Assembly (NCBI RefSeq): GCF_016653635.2
Contig: NZ_CP067420.1
Coordinates: forward strand, 4,738,001 to 4,802,000
DNA length: 64,000 bases
From: Skermanella sp. TT6
Lineage (GTDB): Bacteria; Pseudomonadota; Alphaproteobacteria; Azospirillales; Azospirillaceae
Reading direction: 5' to 3'
Each line of letters opens with the position of its first letter. Position 1 is the first letter of the stretch. Positions 1 through 8,900 of the stretch are shown piece by piece. The notes under the pieces are model-generated. The model saw only the letters and a list, made by a program, of their open reading frames with translations, searched no databases and was not told where the DNA came from. Both the position numbers and the translations under genes were made by a program.

Positions 1-624
1 CAGGACTCCGTCGTGAACCTGTTTATGATTGATGTGCCGGTAGTGGACAGGTTCGTGATGCGCGATCCTGTTCCTGAAATCGTTGATGGCGGCGACCCGA
101 TCCTTGACGTAGCCCCTTCCCTTGCCGGCCGGCAGGTTGGGAAAAACCGTTTTGAGGATGCTCTTGCCGCTCACGGGGTCAGGCAACGGCCACAGCCAGC
201 TGTAGTCACGACGAAAGAGGTTGGACCAGAAGTCAAACGTGAGCGCCGCGACGATGTCGTCCGGACTTGGATGAATGTTCCCGTTCGCTGCCAGTCTGCC
301 GATCGCCTTCTGGATAGCCGCCTGCGGCTGGATGTTCAGGCGATTATCCAAGTGCCCGGAAACCGGGTTCATCCAACCGGGACCGCCGAAACTGCGTGAG
401 AATGCCTCGTGCATGGCGTTTCGGGTTATTACCTCGGCAACGTGCAACGGGTACAGGAACGACTTCGCGATCCTGGCATTCCAGAGATACAGCTTCATTG
501 CCATGTCGCGGTCCGAGCCGCCTACAGCCATTAGGTATGGCGCCAAGCGCGAGGGCGATATCGCCGCATCCAGGTCACTATGTAGCTGCTCTGTATAGTG
601 GAACAGATCTTGACTTTCCGCCAT
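1..624 (-). CDS. Abi family protein (HEPN-like), 3' end beyond window edge
   Basis: An open frame runs without a stop from an ATG at 624 to base 1, giving 208 codons of a protein cut by the window edge. The product resembles Abi-family (abortive infection, Abi_2-like) proteins. It has an N-terminal helical part with LYLWNARIAKSFLYPLHVAE, a central DDIVAALTFDFWSNLF block, an FPNL segment, and near residue 183 the family hallmark FRNRIAHHEP. R184-x4-H189 inside this block fits the Rx4-6H motif of HEPN RNases. Family members act as growth-arrest or phage-defence toxins, probably by cutting RNA; that role here is inference. No partner antitoxin is visible upstream (625-900). The neighbouring polysaccharide genes look unrelated, so this may be the edge of an accessory or defence segment lying to the left. 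Confidence 0.75.
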   Translation of the reverse strand, partial: MAESQDLFHYTEQLHSDLDAAISPSRLAPYLMAVGGSDRDMAMKLYLWNARIAKSFLYPLHVAEVITRNAMHEAFSRSFGGPGWMNPVSGHLDNRLNIQPQAAIQKAIGRLAANGNIHPSPDDIVAALTFDFWSNLFRRDYSWLWPLPDPVSGKSILKTVFPNLPAGKGRGYVKDRVAAINDFRNRIAHHEPVHYRHINHKQVHDGVL

Positions 625-920
625 TGCCGACTATTCTCAGATCCAGAGCAGCTAGCGCAACGCAAGGCGCAGCACGGACCTCGGGCCAGGTACGCCGCGC
701 CCGGGGTCTTTTTATTTTAGTATGGCTTGTTGTGGATTTTCCACCCTTATAAGCTGTAACGCCGGCACGGGCATGTCGCAGGGAAGTGTCTGAAGCGTCT
801 GAGGATTGTCGGCACGTGTCCCTCGCTGGCTTTTGCCTTGTTTCGCCAGCTTCCGAACCGAACTCCCTCTCCTCCGGGTGTAGGGAAGGTCAGGATGAAG
901 GACCTACCCCGACGCCGCCG

Positions 921-2138
921 TCAGCCCGCGACCTCCCGCTCCAGCTCGTTCGCGTCGATGAAGAACTTGGCGGCCCAGTTCAGGTACTCGAAGGTGCCGT
1001 AGCCGCCGTCCACCGGGAAGGAGCCCTTGACGCCGCCGCGGGTTTCCGGCGGGCCGGCGGTGTCCACGGTGCGGCGGACATGGGCGTTCACCTTCAGCGC
1101 CGCGTCGCGGTACCGGGCGTCGCCGGTGTCCCGGTACAGCATCAGCCAGCAATGGGCGACCTGGACGGAGCCGGTCAGGCATACCCAGTCGACCGCCGGC
1201 CGCCACTCCGCCGTCAGCCGGCCGGGAAGCGCCCCGTCGGGGCCGATGCAGCCCAGCAGGCCGTCGGCCAGGCGGATGCCGGCCGCGCGGAAATCCTGGT
1301 CGGGCCGGAAGCGGGACGCCTCCAGGATGCCGCGCAGCGCGTAGCCCAGCGTGTGGGTCAGCGGCCGGTCCGGCTCCTCCAGGCAGCAGTCGTCCATCCA
1401 GCCGTTGGGCCGCTGGCGGCCGATCGCCCAGCGCACCTGGGCCAGGCCCGCCTCGCCCCAGCCGCGCGACGGATCGATCCGGGCGGCCTCCAGCAGGCCC
1501 CAGGCGACATGGGTCTCGTAGCTCTTGTCGTCGGCGCGGGCGAACGGCGTCGGGAAGCGGCGCCAGCAGCCGTCCGCGTCCAGGCTACCGGCCAGCCAGT
1601 CCGCGGCCCGGGTCATGGCCGGACGGTAGGCGTCGCCGAACTCCGCCACGCCGGCCGCCAGCCCCAGCAGGATCTGCCCGGTGTTGAAGGTCACCGGCAC
1701 GCGCGGCGTCTGGCCGACCATGCCGCCCTGGAACCCGCCGTCGGGAAACTGGATCGACACCAGCCAGTCCAGCATGCGCCGTGCCCGCTCGCGCAGGTCG
1801 GCGTCGCCGCGCAGCCGCGCCTGGGCGATCAGCGTCGGCACGATATAGCCGGTCGTCTCCGGGTAGGAGGGCGCCCAGCCGCCCACCAGGCTGAAGTGCC
1901 GCGCCACGCCGCCGTCGCGCGAGGCGGAGTTGTCCTGGGCCGCGCGCAGCCAGTCCAGCGACGCGGCGACCGCCGCCTCGATGCCGGGATCGGCGCGCCG
2001 GTCGCCGGAGCGATCCCGCCGCGCGGCCGCCTTGGCCGCCGGGGGCAGCCGCTGGAAGTCGGCCAGGTCTTTAAGCGGACGCAGCCTGTCTTTGACGATC
2101 CTCGGGACCAATCTGGGCAGAAGCTCTTGAACCGGCAC
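921..2138 (-). CDS. alpha/alpha-toroid (six-hairpin-like) polysaccharide-active or hypothetical protein
   Basis: A 405-residue protein with repeated helical hairpins carrying aromatic and Gly-Gly turns (for example ETTGYIVPTL, FPDGGFQGG, YETHVAWGLLEAAR, RPNGWMDDC). This pattern is seen in alpha/alpha-barrel enzymes such as unsaturated glycuronyl hydrolases, polysaccharide lyases and terpene-cyclase-like proteins. No signal peptide is evident, so it probably acts in the cytoplasm. The start is a GTG at 2138 preceded by GAGAGGAAAG on the minus strand. It lies inside the 3' end of the upstream acetyltransferase gene, giving a 68-bp overlap and suggesting translational coupling. The place next to an exopolysaccharide locus suggests a role in building or trimming a surface glycan. 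The exact reaction cannot be read from the sequence. Confidence 0.6.
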   Translation of the reverse strand: MPVQELLPRLVPRIVKDRLRPLKDLADFQRLPPAAKAAARRDRSGDRRADPGIEAAVAASLDWLRAAQDNSASRDGGVARHFSLVGGWAPSYPETTGYIVPTLIAQARLRGDADLRERARRMLDWLVSIQFPDGGFQGGMVGQTPRVPVTFNTGQILLGLAAGVAEFGDAYRPAMTRAADWLAGSLDADGCWRRFPTPFARADDKSYETHVAWGLLEAARIDPSRGWGEAGLAQVRWAIGRQRPNGWMDDCCLEEPDRPLTHTLGYALRGILEASRFRPDQDFRAAGIRLADGLLGCIGPDGALPGRLTAEWRPAVDWVCLTGSVQVAHCWLMLYRDTGDARYRDAALKVNAHVRRTVDTAGPPETRGGVKGSFPVDGGYGTFEYLNWAAKFFIDANELEREVAG

Positions 2139-3207
2139 CGAAGTCTTTCCTCTCGCTGTCAGGCACGCGCCCCTCGGCGGGGTCGCGGTAGATGGTGACG
2201 CCCTGGACCATCAGGCATTCCAGGCAGGTGAACATGTCGGCCGCCCGGATCACCCAGGCCTTGCCGTCGCCCAGCTTGATCCAGCGCAGGCCGCCGTCCC
2301 GCTCCAGGTAGCGGGTGACGTAGTCGCGCACGGCCAGGCCGGTCGGCTTGTCGATGCGGTCGGCCGAGACGACCGACGAATGGGCCATGACGGCGACCTT
2401 CAGCGTCTCGCCGGCGTGCCCGGTGACCTCCCGCAGGAGCGGGCTGTCCGGCGTATAGACCGGGAACGGGAAGCTGTCGCCGCGCAGGTCCTCCAGCACG
2501 TGGTAGAAGGTGACCGGCCCCAGGTCCGTGCCCAGGCCCATCAGCCAGCCGTCGGCCTCCAGCAGCCGCCCGAAGGGGCTGTCGGCGTCGAACGCGAAGG
2601 GCGAGCGGTGGTGGTCGGCGACCAGCCACTCCGCAAGGTCGCCCAGCGCCGCCACCGAATGGGTGGGGTGGATGCTGCGCCGGGCGCGCGGGTCGCGGCG
2701 CAGGGTCTCGGCGATCTTTCCCATGCCGGTCGGCGTCTCGCGCACGTCGAAGCGCGGGCCGGACTTCAGCGTCTCGTACATCGAACCGGTCATGGTGAAG
2801 GCCGGCATCGCCAGCGTGCCGCCGCGCGCGACGACCGTGCTCTCCAGCGCCGCCAGCACCGTCGCGGCGCCCCCCTCGACGAAGCCCAGCCGGGAGAGGG
2901 AACCGTGGACGAAGACCACGGCCCCGTCGGGCAGGCCGGCCGCCTTCAGGTCGTTCTCCAGCTCCGCCCGCCCGATCGCGCGCCGGCCGGCGCCGTGGCG
3001 CCGCTCCGACCGCTTCGCCAGGGCGGACTCGACCAGGGCGGCCCCGCCGGAGGATATGGCCGCGTTGATCGCCCGCTTCATCCCGGCCGGCAGCAGCCGG
3101 CTGGCCGCCCTGAGCAGCGGCCCCGGGACGGCCGATTCGATCATGCGATGGATCCGCTTCCTGTTCTCCGGCGGAACCGACGCGGTCTGGCCAGGGTTCG
3201 CAGCCAT
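2071..3207 (-). CDS. AAC(3)-like N-acetyltransferase (Antibiotic_NAT family)
   Basis: 378 residues. The core matches the aminoglycoside 3-N-acetyltransferase (Antibiotic_NAT) fold: VFVHGSLSRLGFVEGGA, a GGTLAMPAF strand, HPTHSVAALG, SPFGRLL, and GLGTDLGPVTFYHVLED. These proteins move an acetyl group from acetyl-CoA to an amine. Beside exopolysaccharide genes the likelier substrate is an amino sugar rather than an antibiotic; this is inference from context. I chose the ATG at 3207 because AAGGGGAG stands 8 bases upstream and because longer N-termini run into AT-rich intergenic DNA with no protein-like composition. About 90 residues precede the catalytic fold, longer than in classical AAC(3) enzymes. 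The 3' end overlaps the next gene by 68 bp, so the two are probably one operon. Confidence 0.8.
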   Translation of the reverse strand: MAANPGQTASVPPENRKRIHRMIESAVPGPLLRAASRLLPAGMKRAINAAISSGGAALVESALAKRSERRHGAGRRAIGRAELENDLKAAGLPDGAVVFVHGSLSRLGFVEGGAATVLAALESTVVARGGTLAMPAFTMTGSMYETLKSGPRFDVRETPTGMGKIAETLRRDPRARRSIHPTHSVAALGDLAEWLVADHHRSPFAFDADSPFGRLLEADGWLMGLGTDLGPVTFYHVLEDLRGDSFPFPVYTPDSPLLREVTGHAGETLKVAVMAHSSVVSADRIDKPTGLAVRDYVTRYLERDGGLRWIKLGDGKAWVIRAADMFTCLECLMVQGVTIYRDPAEGRVPDSERKDFGAGSRASAQIGPEDRQRQAASA

Positions 3208-3588
3208 CGGTTTGTCTCCCCTTGGACTTTCTACAGTCTTTGCATGATTAAGCTGATCTTTTCCAGTCAATCGGAGCTCATCCGTTTCATAAACAAAGCT
3301 ACAAATACAATCATATCTCTTTACCCATGCGAGGTTGCGGGAACCGTAATCGACCATCAATGACGCCAATGGTGAGGCCGATACTTCATATGGATTGTTG
3401 CATCTTCGGCACCGGATTCGGGAAAACTCGACCTGCAACAGCCAGCGCCTTGAAGCCGTTACCACTTCGTTGCGGAGGTGCCGCCAATCACCCCGGTGGA
3501 ACGGTCCGGATACCTCGGAAGGACAGCGGACAAGCCGCTGTCGCGTCATGCAACTCTATGGGTTCTCATGGTTAGATCGGTTTCCACG
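3208..3588. other. divergent intergenic region, AT-rich 5' half
   Basis: It separates the minus-strand acetyltransferase gene from the plus-strand gene at 3589. Bases 3240-3370 are clearly AT-richer than the surroundings, as expected for promoters. A possible minus-strand -35 (TTGACT, near 3273) is visible, but no convincing -10 at the right distance. I see no gene and no repeat. Confidence 0.4.
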
Positions 3589-4287
3589 ATGAGCCGGGCT
3601 CCGTCGCAGCGGCACGGCACGGAAGCCGGCATAGACCCGACGGCGCCCGACGGAATGGCACCGGACCACGGGGCGCCGGATGACAGGACCCCGGACGAAC
3701 CGGCAAAGGAGCGGGAGGTGACACAGAGCGTCCGGGACCGGATTCCGGATGACAGAACGCTGGAGGAACTGGCATCCGACCTGCGCGCGCTGTCCGGCCA
3801 GATCATGACGGCCCGGGTGATGGGCCTGGACGGCCGGCCCGACCCGGCCCCGCCCGCGGAGGACGACGGTTCCCACGGGCGCGCCCTGCCGCCGGCCGCC
3901 CGGATGGTCGGCGACCTGCTGTCCGCCGAGCTGGGCCGGACCCTGGCCCCGACCCTGGAACGCACGATGGAACAGGCGGGAGCGCGCCAGCGGGAAGAGC
4001 TCGCCTCGCTCCTGCTGAACCATACCCAGGGCATGCGGGCGACCGCCGACCGGGTGGACCGGCTGATGCGCCGGCTGGAGGCCGACCGCGAACGGGAAGA
4101 GTTGCTCGGCCGCGCGCTGATCGACCGTCTGGACGCGCTGGCCGTCCGGCAGGAGGAATTGGAGGCGCTGATCCGGCACCAGCGCCGGTCGCTCGTGCCG
4201 GACTGGGTCGCCGGCCTCCTGGCGCTCGCGGCGGTCGGAATCAGCATCGGGTCGGCCCTGGCGATCCATTTCGGCATACAGCCCTGA
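3589..4287 (+). CDS. hypothetical coiled-coil protein with C-terminal membrane anchor
   Basis: 232 residues from the ATG at 3589 (an in-frame ATG at 3568 is an alternative). The N-terminal 60 residues are low-complexity and rich in Asp, Pro and Arg. Residues ~110-200 form a charged heptad-like helix (REREELLGRALIDRLDALAV). The end is a single hydrophobic segment, VAGLLALAAVGISIGSALAI, with only six residues after it. The topology suggests a tail-anchored inner-membrane protein with a cytoplasmic coiled coil. I do not recognise the family. It is followed 79 bp later by a polysaccharide deacetylase gene on the same strand. Codon use matches its neighbours, which supports it as a real gene. Confidence 0.5.
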   Translation: MSRAPSQRHGTEAGIDPTAPDGMAPDHGAPDDRTPDEPAKEREVTQSVRDRIPDDRTLEELASDLRALSGQIMTARVMGLDGRPDPAPPAEDDGSHGRALPPAARMVGDLLSAELGRTLAPTLERTMEQAGARQREELASLLLNHTQGMRATADRVDRLMRRLEADREREELLGRALIDRLDALAVRQEELEALIRHQRRSLVPDWVAGLLALAAVGISIGSALAIHFGIQP

Positions 4288-4366
4288 CCCACCCACTCCA
4301 TCTTGACGCTTGCGGGCGGCCGGCGGCCGGCCAAATCAGGCTTACAACTCAGACGAACGCGGGAAC

Positions 4367-5467
4367 ATGCGGGCGGAAAAGCAAAAAGTCCTGTTCGAGG
4401 ACGACTGGAATCCAATCAAGGCTCCGCCCGAACTTCCCCCGATCCTGCTGGTGGTGGTGGACGCGGAGGAGGAATTCGACTGGTCGGCCCCCTTCTCCCG
4501 CGATCAGCGCAGCGTCCGTTCCATGGCGGCCCAGGGCCCCATGCACCGCATCTTCGGGAAGTTCGGCATCCGCCCCACCTATGTCGTCGACTATCCCGTG
4601 GCCAGCCAGCGCGACGGGCTCGAACCGCTCCGCGACCTGCTGAAGGACGATGCCTGCCTGATCGGGACCCAGCTCCATCCCTGGGTCAACCCGCCGTTCG
4701 ACGAGGAGGTGTCCGAGCGCAACTCGTTCCCCGGCAACCTGCCGCCCGACCTGGAACGGGCCAAGCTGGAGGCGCTGACCCGCGCGATCGAGGACGGGCT
4801 GGGGCTGACGCCGCGGATCTACAAGGCCGGCCGCTACGGGCTCGGCCCGCGCACCTTCCGGACCCTCGCGGACCTGGGCTACTGCATCGACCTCAGCGCC
4901 GTCCCGGGAGCGGACCTCCGGGTGCATCACGGCCCGGATTTCCGGCGGGTCGAGCCGCAGCCCTACTGGATCGGGCCGCCGGGCCGGCTGCTGGAGCTGC
5001 CGCTGACCCGAGGCTATGTCGGCCTGCTGTCCGGCCAGGGCCCCGGCCTGGAAGGCGCCCTCGAATCGCCGATCGCCCAGGCCTGCCGGATCCCCGGCGT
5101 GCTGTCCCGCCTGGGGCTGATCGACCGCATCATCCTGACCCCGGAAGGGGTGCCGCCGGCCCAGCACATGGCCCTGGTCCGCGCGATGATCCGGCGCGGC
5201 CAGCGCATCTTCATGCTGTCCTACCACAGCCCGTCCCTGGTGCCGGGCAACACGCCCTATGTGCGGACCCGGCGCGACCTGGACGTCTTCATGGACCGGG
5301 TGGAAGGCTTCTGCGAGCGGTTCTTCGGCGAGCTGGGCGGGACCGCCGGCGATCCCCTGTCGGTGCGCGACCTGCTCAAGCGGCACGCGGGGCTGGCCCG
5401 CGACGAACAGCCGAACCGGGCGCCCGCCGTCCGCCCGGCGGCCCGGCAGTGCTCGTCGAGCGGCTGA
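4367..5467 (+). CDS. WalW-like polysaccharide deacetylase family protein
   Basis: 366 residues. It opens with the WalW/NodB-like strand LLVVVDAEEEFDW (the acidic residues normally bind metal), then FGIRPTYVVDYPV, GTQLHPW, YKAGRYGLG and FMLSYHSPSLVPG, in the order expected of the cytoplasmic WalW branch of the polysaccharide deacetylase superfamily. Such enzymes remove N- or O-acetyl groups from glycans and are common in surface-polysaccharide loci. The second metal motif reads Q-L-H-P, where relatives usually have H-x-H-P, so one metal ligand may be missing. The start at 4367 was chosen over an in-frame ATG at 4310 because the conserved part begins soon after it. The C-terminal ~25 residues are unstructured. 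Confidence 0.75.
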   Translation: MRAEKQKVLFEDDWNPIKAPPELPPILLVVVDAEEEFDWSAPFSRDQRSVRSMAAQGPMHRIFGKFGIRPTYVVDYPVASQRDGLEPLRDLLKDDACLIGTQLHPWVNPPFDEEVSERNSFPGNLPPDLERAKLEALTRAIEDGLGLTPRIYKAGRYGLGPRTFRTLADLGYCIDLSAVPGADLRVHHGPDFRRVEPQPYWIGPPGRLLELPLTRGYVGLLSGQGPGLEGALESPIAQACRIPGVLSRLGLIDRIILTPEGVPPAQHMALVRAMIRRGQRIFMLSYHSPSLVPGNTPYVRTRRDLDVFMDRVEGFCERFFGELGGTAGDPLSVRDLLKRHAGLARDEQPNRAPAVRPAARQCSSSG

Positions 5468-5554
5468 CCCACGATTGGCCAGTGGACGCCCGCACGGGGT
5501 TGCGCCATGGTGATCCGGGTTTAGCGTACAGACTGGCAATCAGGGTTCACAACC

Positions 5555-5899
5555 ATGCGTCCTCTTCCCACCGCCGCCCTCCTCGCGGCCGCCACCCTGG
5601 CGGCCGGCGGCTGCACGACCCTGTTTCCGGAGACGACCGCCGTCGAGGCATGCGCCGAGCTGCCCTCGGCGGTCTGGCCGTGGCAGCCGATCCGGAACGC
5701 CCGGATCGAGATCCTGCCGGAAGCCGGTACGCCGGCGCTGTTCCCGATGCGGATGATCCAGGTCGTCGGCACGATCGAGGACGGGGACCGCTTCCGCGAG
5801 CCGGTGCCGGTCAAGTTCGAATGCGTCTTCCGCGGCGACCAGGTGAAGAGCTTCGGCTGGATCGAGCCGGCGCAGTTCGTCACGCCCTACACGGAGTGA
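5555..5899 (+). CDS. small predicted lipoprotein
   Basis: 114 residues. A basic start is followed by a hydrophobic stretch and an LAAGGC lipobox with Cys20, so the protein is predicted to be lipid-anchored after signal peptidase II cleavage. The mature part (~95 residues) is mostly beta-like with two more Cys residues (EACAEL and FECVFRG) that could form a disulfide. No domain is recognised. It lies 87 bp after the deacetylase gene and converges on the large RTX gene across a GC-rich palindrome. Confidence 0.65.
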   Translation: MRPLPTAALLAAATLAAGGCTTLFPETTAVEACAELPSAVWPWQPIRNARIEILPEAGTPALFPMRMIQVVGTIEDGDRFREPVPVKFECVFRGDQVKSFGWIEPAQFVTPYTE

Positions 5900-5902
5900 C
5901 GC

Positions 5903-5920
5903 GGAGGGGGCGCCCCCTCC
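5903..5920. terminator. GC-rich palindrome between convergent genes
   Basis: An 18-base perfect palindrome, GGAGGGGGCGCCCCCTCC, lies between the stop codons of the convergent lipoprotein and RTX genes. The position fits a bidirectional terminator, but no T-run follows on either strand. A direct repeat, CGATCCCTCAGGT-type, lies at 5926-5954. Confidence 0.4.
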
Positions 5921-5947
5921 CCGCCCGATCCCTCAGGTTCCGATCCC

Positions 5948-8900
5948 TCAGGTCATGTGGATCATGTCGGCCTTCAGTTCGTCGGCCGACACGCCCAGCA
6001 GGACGATCTCGATGCCGCTCCCCAGATGGAGCACCGCGTTGCCGTCGGCGTCATGGGTCGCGGTCCCGATCACCTGGGCGGCCGTGCGCAGCCCGTTGCC
6101 GTTCAGGTCGGCGGTGATCTCCAGGATGTCGGAGCCGTGCCCGTTGAAGTCCCCGATCCGGTTGCGCCCGCCCGCCTCCCGGTCGAACACGAAGGTGTCG
6201 TCGCCGGAGTTGCCCTTCAGGTAGTCGTCGCCCGGCCCGCCGTACAGCCGGTCGTCGCCCGGTCCGCCGTAGAGGAAATCGTCCCCGGCCCCGCCCTTCA
6301 GGATGTCGTTGCCTTCCGCGCCGAACAGGATGTCGATCCCCTTCCCGCCCGTGATGGTGTCGTCGCCCAGCGAGCCGTGGATCAGCTCGTTCTTGTCCGC
6401 CCCGGTCAGGGTCTGCTTGCCCGACGAGCTGGTGATGCGGATGCCGTCGAAAGTCAGGTAGCTTCCGTCGGACAGCTTGGGCGCCACGTTCCAGGTCGGA
6501 TCATGGTAGAAGGACGGGGCGCCCTTGGCCTGCACGATGGACTTGGTCAGGAAGCCGAACGCCTCCATCGCGTCGGGCGACTGGATCGCGCTGAAGATGG
6601 CGGCGACCGCCGCCTTGGCATTGGCGGCGTAGCCGTAGGGCGAGGTCGGCGTGCCCATGATGCCTTCGGCCGGGACCGAGGGGGAGGAGCCGAAGCTGCC
6701 TTTGAAGAGGTCGGCCCAGGTCGTATAGACCGGCCCGTTCGCCGGCGCGTTGACCTTGAGGATGTAGGCCGCCCCGAAGCGCGGGTCGAACCCGTCGTCG
6801 CCGCGGATGAAGCGGCCCGATGTGAAGCCGTCCATCCATTTCAGCAGTTCTGCCGCCTGGGCGCTGCCGCGCTCCGCGATCGATCCGAGGACCAGCGCCA
6901 CGAAGTCGGACTGCCAGACCAGCAGGTCGCCGTCGGGCCACATGTCGTGGCGGAAGAACCCCTCGATCGCGCCGTACTTGTCCATGGCTCCCTTGGTGAT
7001 GTACCGCTCCACCAGCTTGTCCAGGTTGCTTTCCAGCATGTCGACGAAATAGGTCTTCATCTCGTGGTCGTCGGGCGCGATGTAGGCGGTGTCGCTCATG
7101 TTGCGCCACGTCCAGGCCCGGCCGCGGACCTGGTCGAAGTCCAGGAAGCCCTCGCCGTAGCCGCGGTAATGGGGAGCGTACGACCCGATGCTGTAGGAGG
7201 TCTGCGCCAGCAGCTCGTCCAGGTAGTATTGCGACCCGGTGACCAAGTAGGGAAGGTAGCTGAGCGCCGGCTGATGGGCGGTGTCCATCTCCCAGCCGAC
7301 CGCGGTGCCCTTGGCGAAGCCGTTGGTCAGCCCGTCGGAACCGAACTCGGCCCAGTTGGTCCGGCCGTCCATCCACAGCCTGGGATGCTGGTCGATACGC
7401 AGGTATTCGCCGGTCTTCTCGTCGCGGTAATGCCACGGGATGCTGCCGGCCGCGTCGGCGTTGGCCAGCATGGTCTTCATCGCGTCCGCGTCCTGGCTCG
7501 CCAGGTAGCGGGCGTTCCAGATCGGCATGATGCCGATGTCGCCGCGCCCGCCGACGTCGGACATCTTCTTGTAGATCATGGCGTTGCCCAGGGGGTCCGT
7601 GTTCGCCCCCGACGGCAGGTGGACGCTGCCCGCGAGCACGCCCAGGGAGCTGTCGATCGAAGCCACGGCGCCGGTCGCCTGGAGATATCCCACGTCGTAG
7701 GCCACGTGGATGTCGGGCTCGCCGCCCGACCAGATCTCCTTGTGCCAGCGGGTGTTCCGGTAATGGGCGATGTCGGTCTTGGCATAGGCCACGGTGCCGT
7801 GGTCGAGCACCTGGATGTCGTAGGTGTAGAAGTTCTGGACACCGGGCTTGTAGGAGCTTTCGACGCCCAGCGTCACGTCGGTCCGGACGCTGCCGTCCTT
7901 GAAGGCGCGGATGTCCAGGGTGACGTTCAGATGGTCGTTGATCGCCTTGACCAAACGGTATTCGCTCGCCAGCGGCCCGCTCATCCAGGTCGTCAGGGTG
8001 CCGGCCGCGGCGGCCTTGGCCACCTCCGCGGCGGCATCGACGGCGAATTTGGTGACGGTCCCGTCGGCGTTCTTCAGGTTCAGGACCACGTCGACGTCGT
8101 AGCCCTTGTTCAGGATGTCGGACGGCCTGATGGCGGGCCCGGCCGGCGGAGCCGATGCGGACTTGAGCATCAGGTCCACCTTGGCCCCGGCCGCCAGCGC
8201 CGGCTGCGCCACGGTCAGGAGGGCATGGCGGACCGAGCCGTCCTCGTGGGTCGCCTTGACGTCGAGCTGGACCGGCACCGCGCGCCCGTCGATCAGGGCC
8301 ACCAGGTACTTGCCCGGCTGCAGGTCGCCCTGCTTGAAGACGTGGCCGAAAGTGACCTGGCCGGCGGGCTCGGCCTTGTCGCCGTCGTTCCTGAGCTGGA
8401 GCGCCACGATCTCGCCCGCCCTGGCGGGTTCGGCCAGGTCCGGCGCCTTGAGCACCGGGCCGGAGGGTTTCACCTCGATCACCGCCGGGACGATCGCCAC
8501 CGGGGCGCCGTTGAAGACCAGGGAGCCGCCCCATTTCATGGCCTCGGCCCCGGTGATCGTGCTCAGGCCGGTGCGTGAATAGACGGCGTCCTCCGCCTGG
8601 AGCCGGGTCCCGTTGACCTCGATATAGTCGACATACAGGTTGCGGTCGCCCTGGGAGGAGCTGTCGTTGGTGTAGCGTAGCTCGATCTTGCTCCGGGCCG
8701 TGGTGCCCGACGGGGGCGTGAAGGTGTAGGTCTGCCACTGGCCGTCAGCGTGCGACGCGGTGACCGGCGTGGTCGCCCCGATCTTCATGCCGTTGACGTA
8801 CAGGTCGAACTGCGGCGGAACGCCGCCCGCGAGGTCGCCCGACGCCTTGACGGCGATGGTCCCTGAGCCCGAGCCGCCGGACCCGCCGCTGCCGCCTCCG

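Noticed and set aside
108-140. Apparent frameshift in the Abi-family gene
   Set aside because: A first reading miscounted a run of C/G; with all bases counted the frame continues intact through the RNRIAHH motif.
13-752. Three overlapping plus-strand open frames at the left edge
   Set aside because: They are antisense to the Abi-family gene, which has the recognisable protein. Their sequences are arginine/proline-rich and show no domain.
5957-8578. 873-residue plus-strand open frame
   Set aside because: It is the complement of the RTX gene. High G+C at third positions creates long antisense frames; composition is Val/Gly/Arg-rich with no start context.
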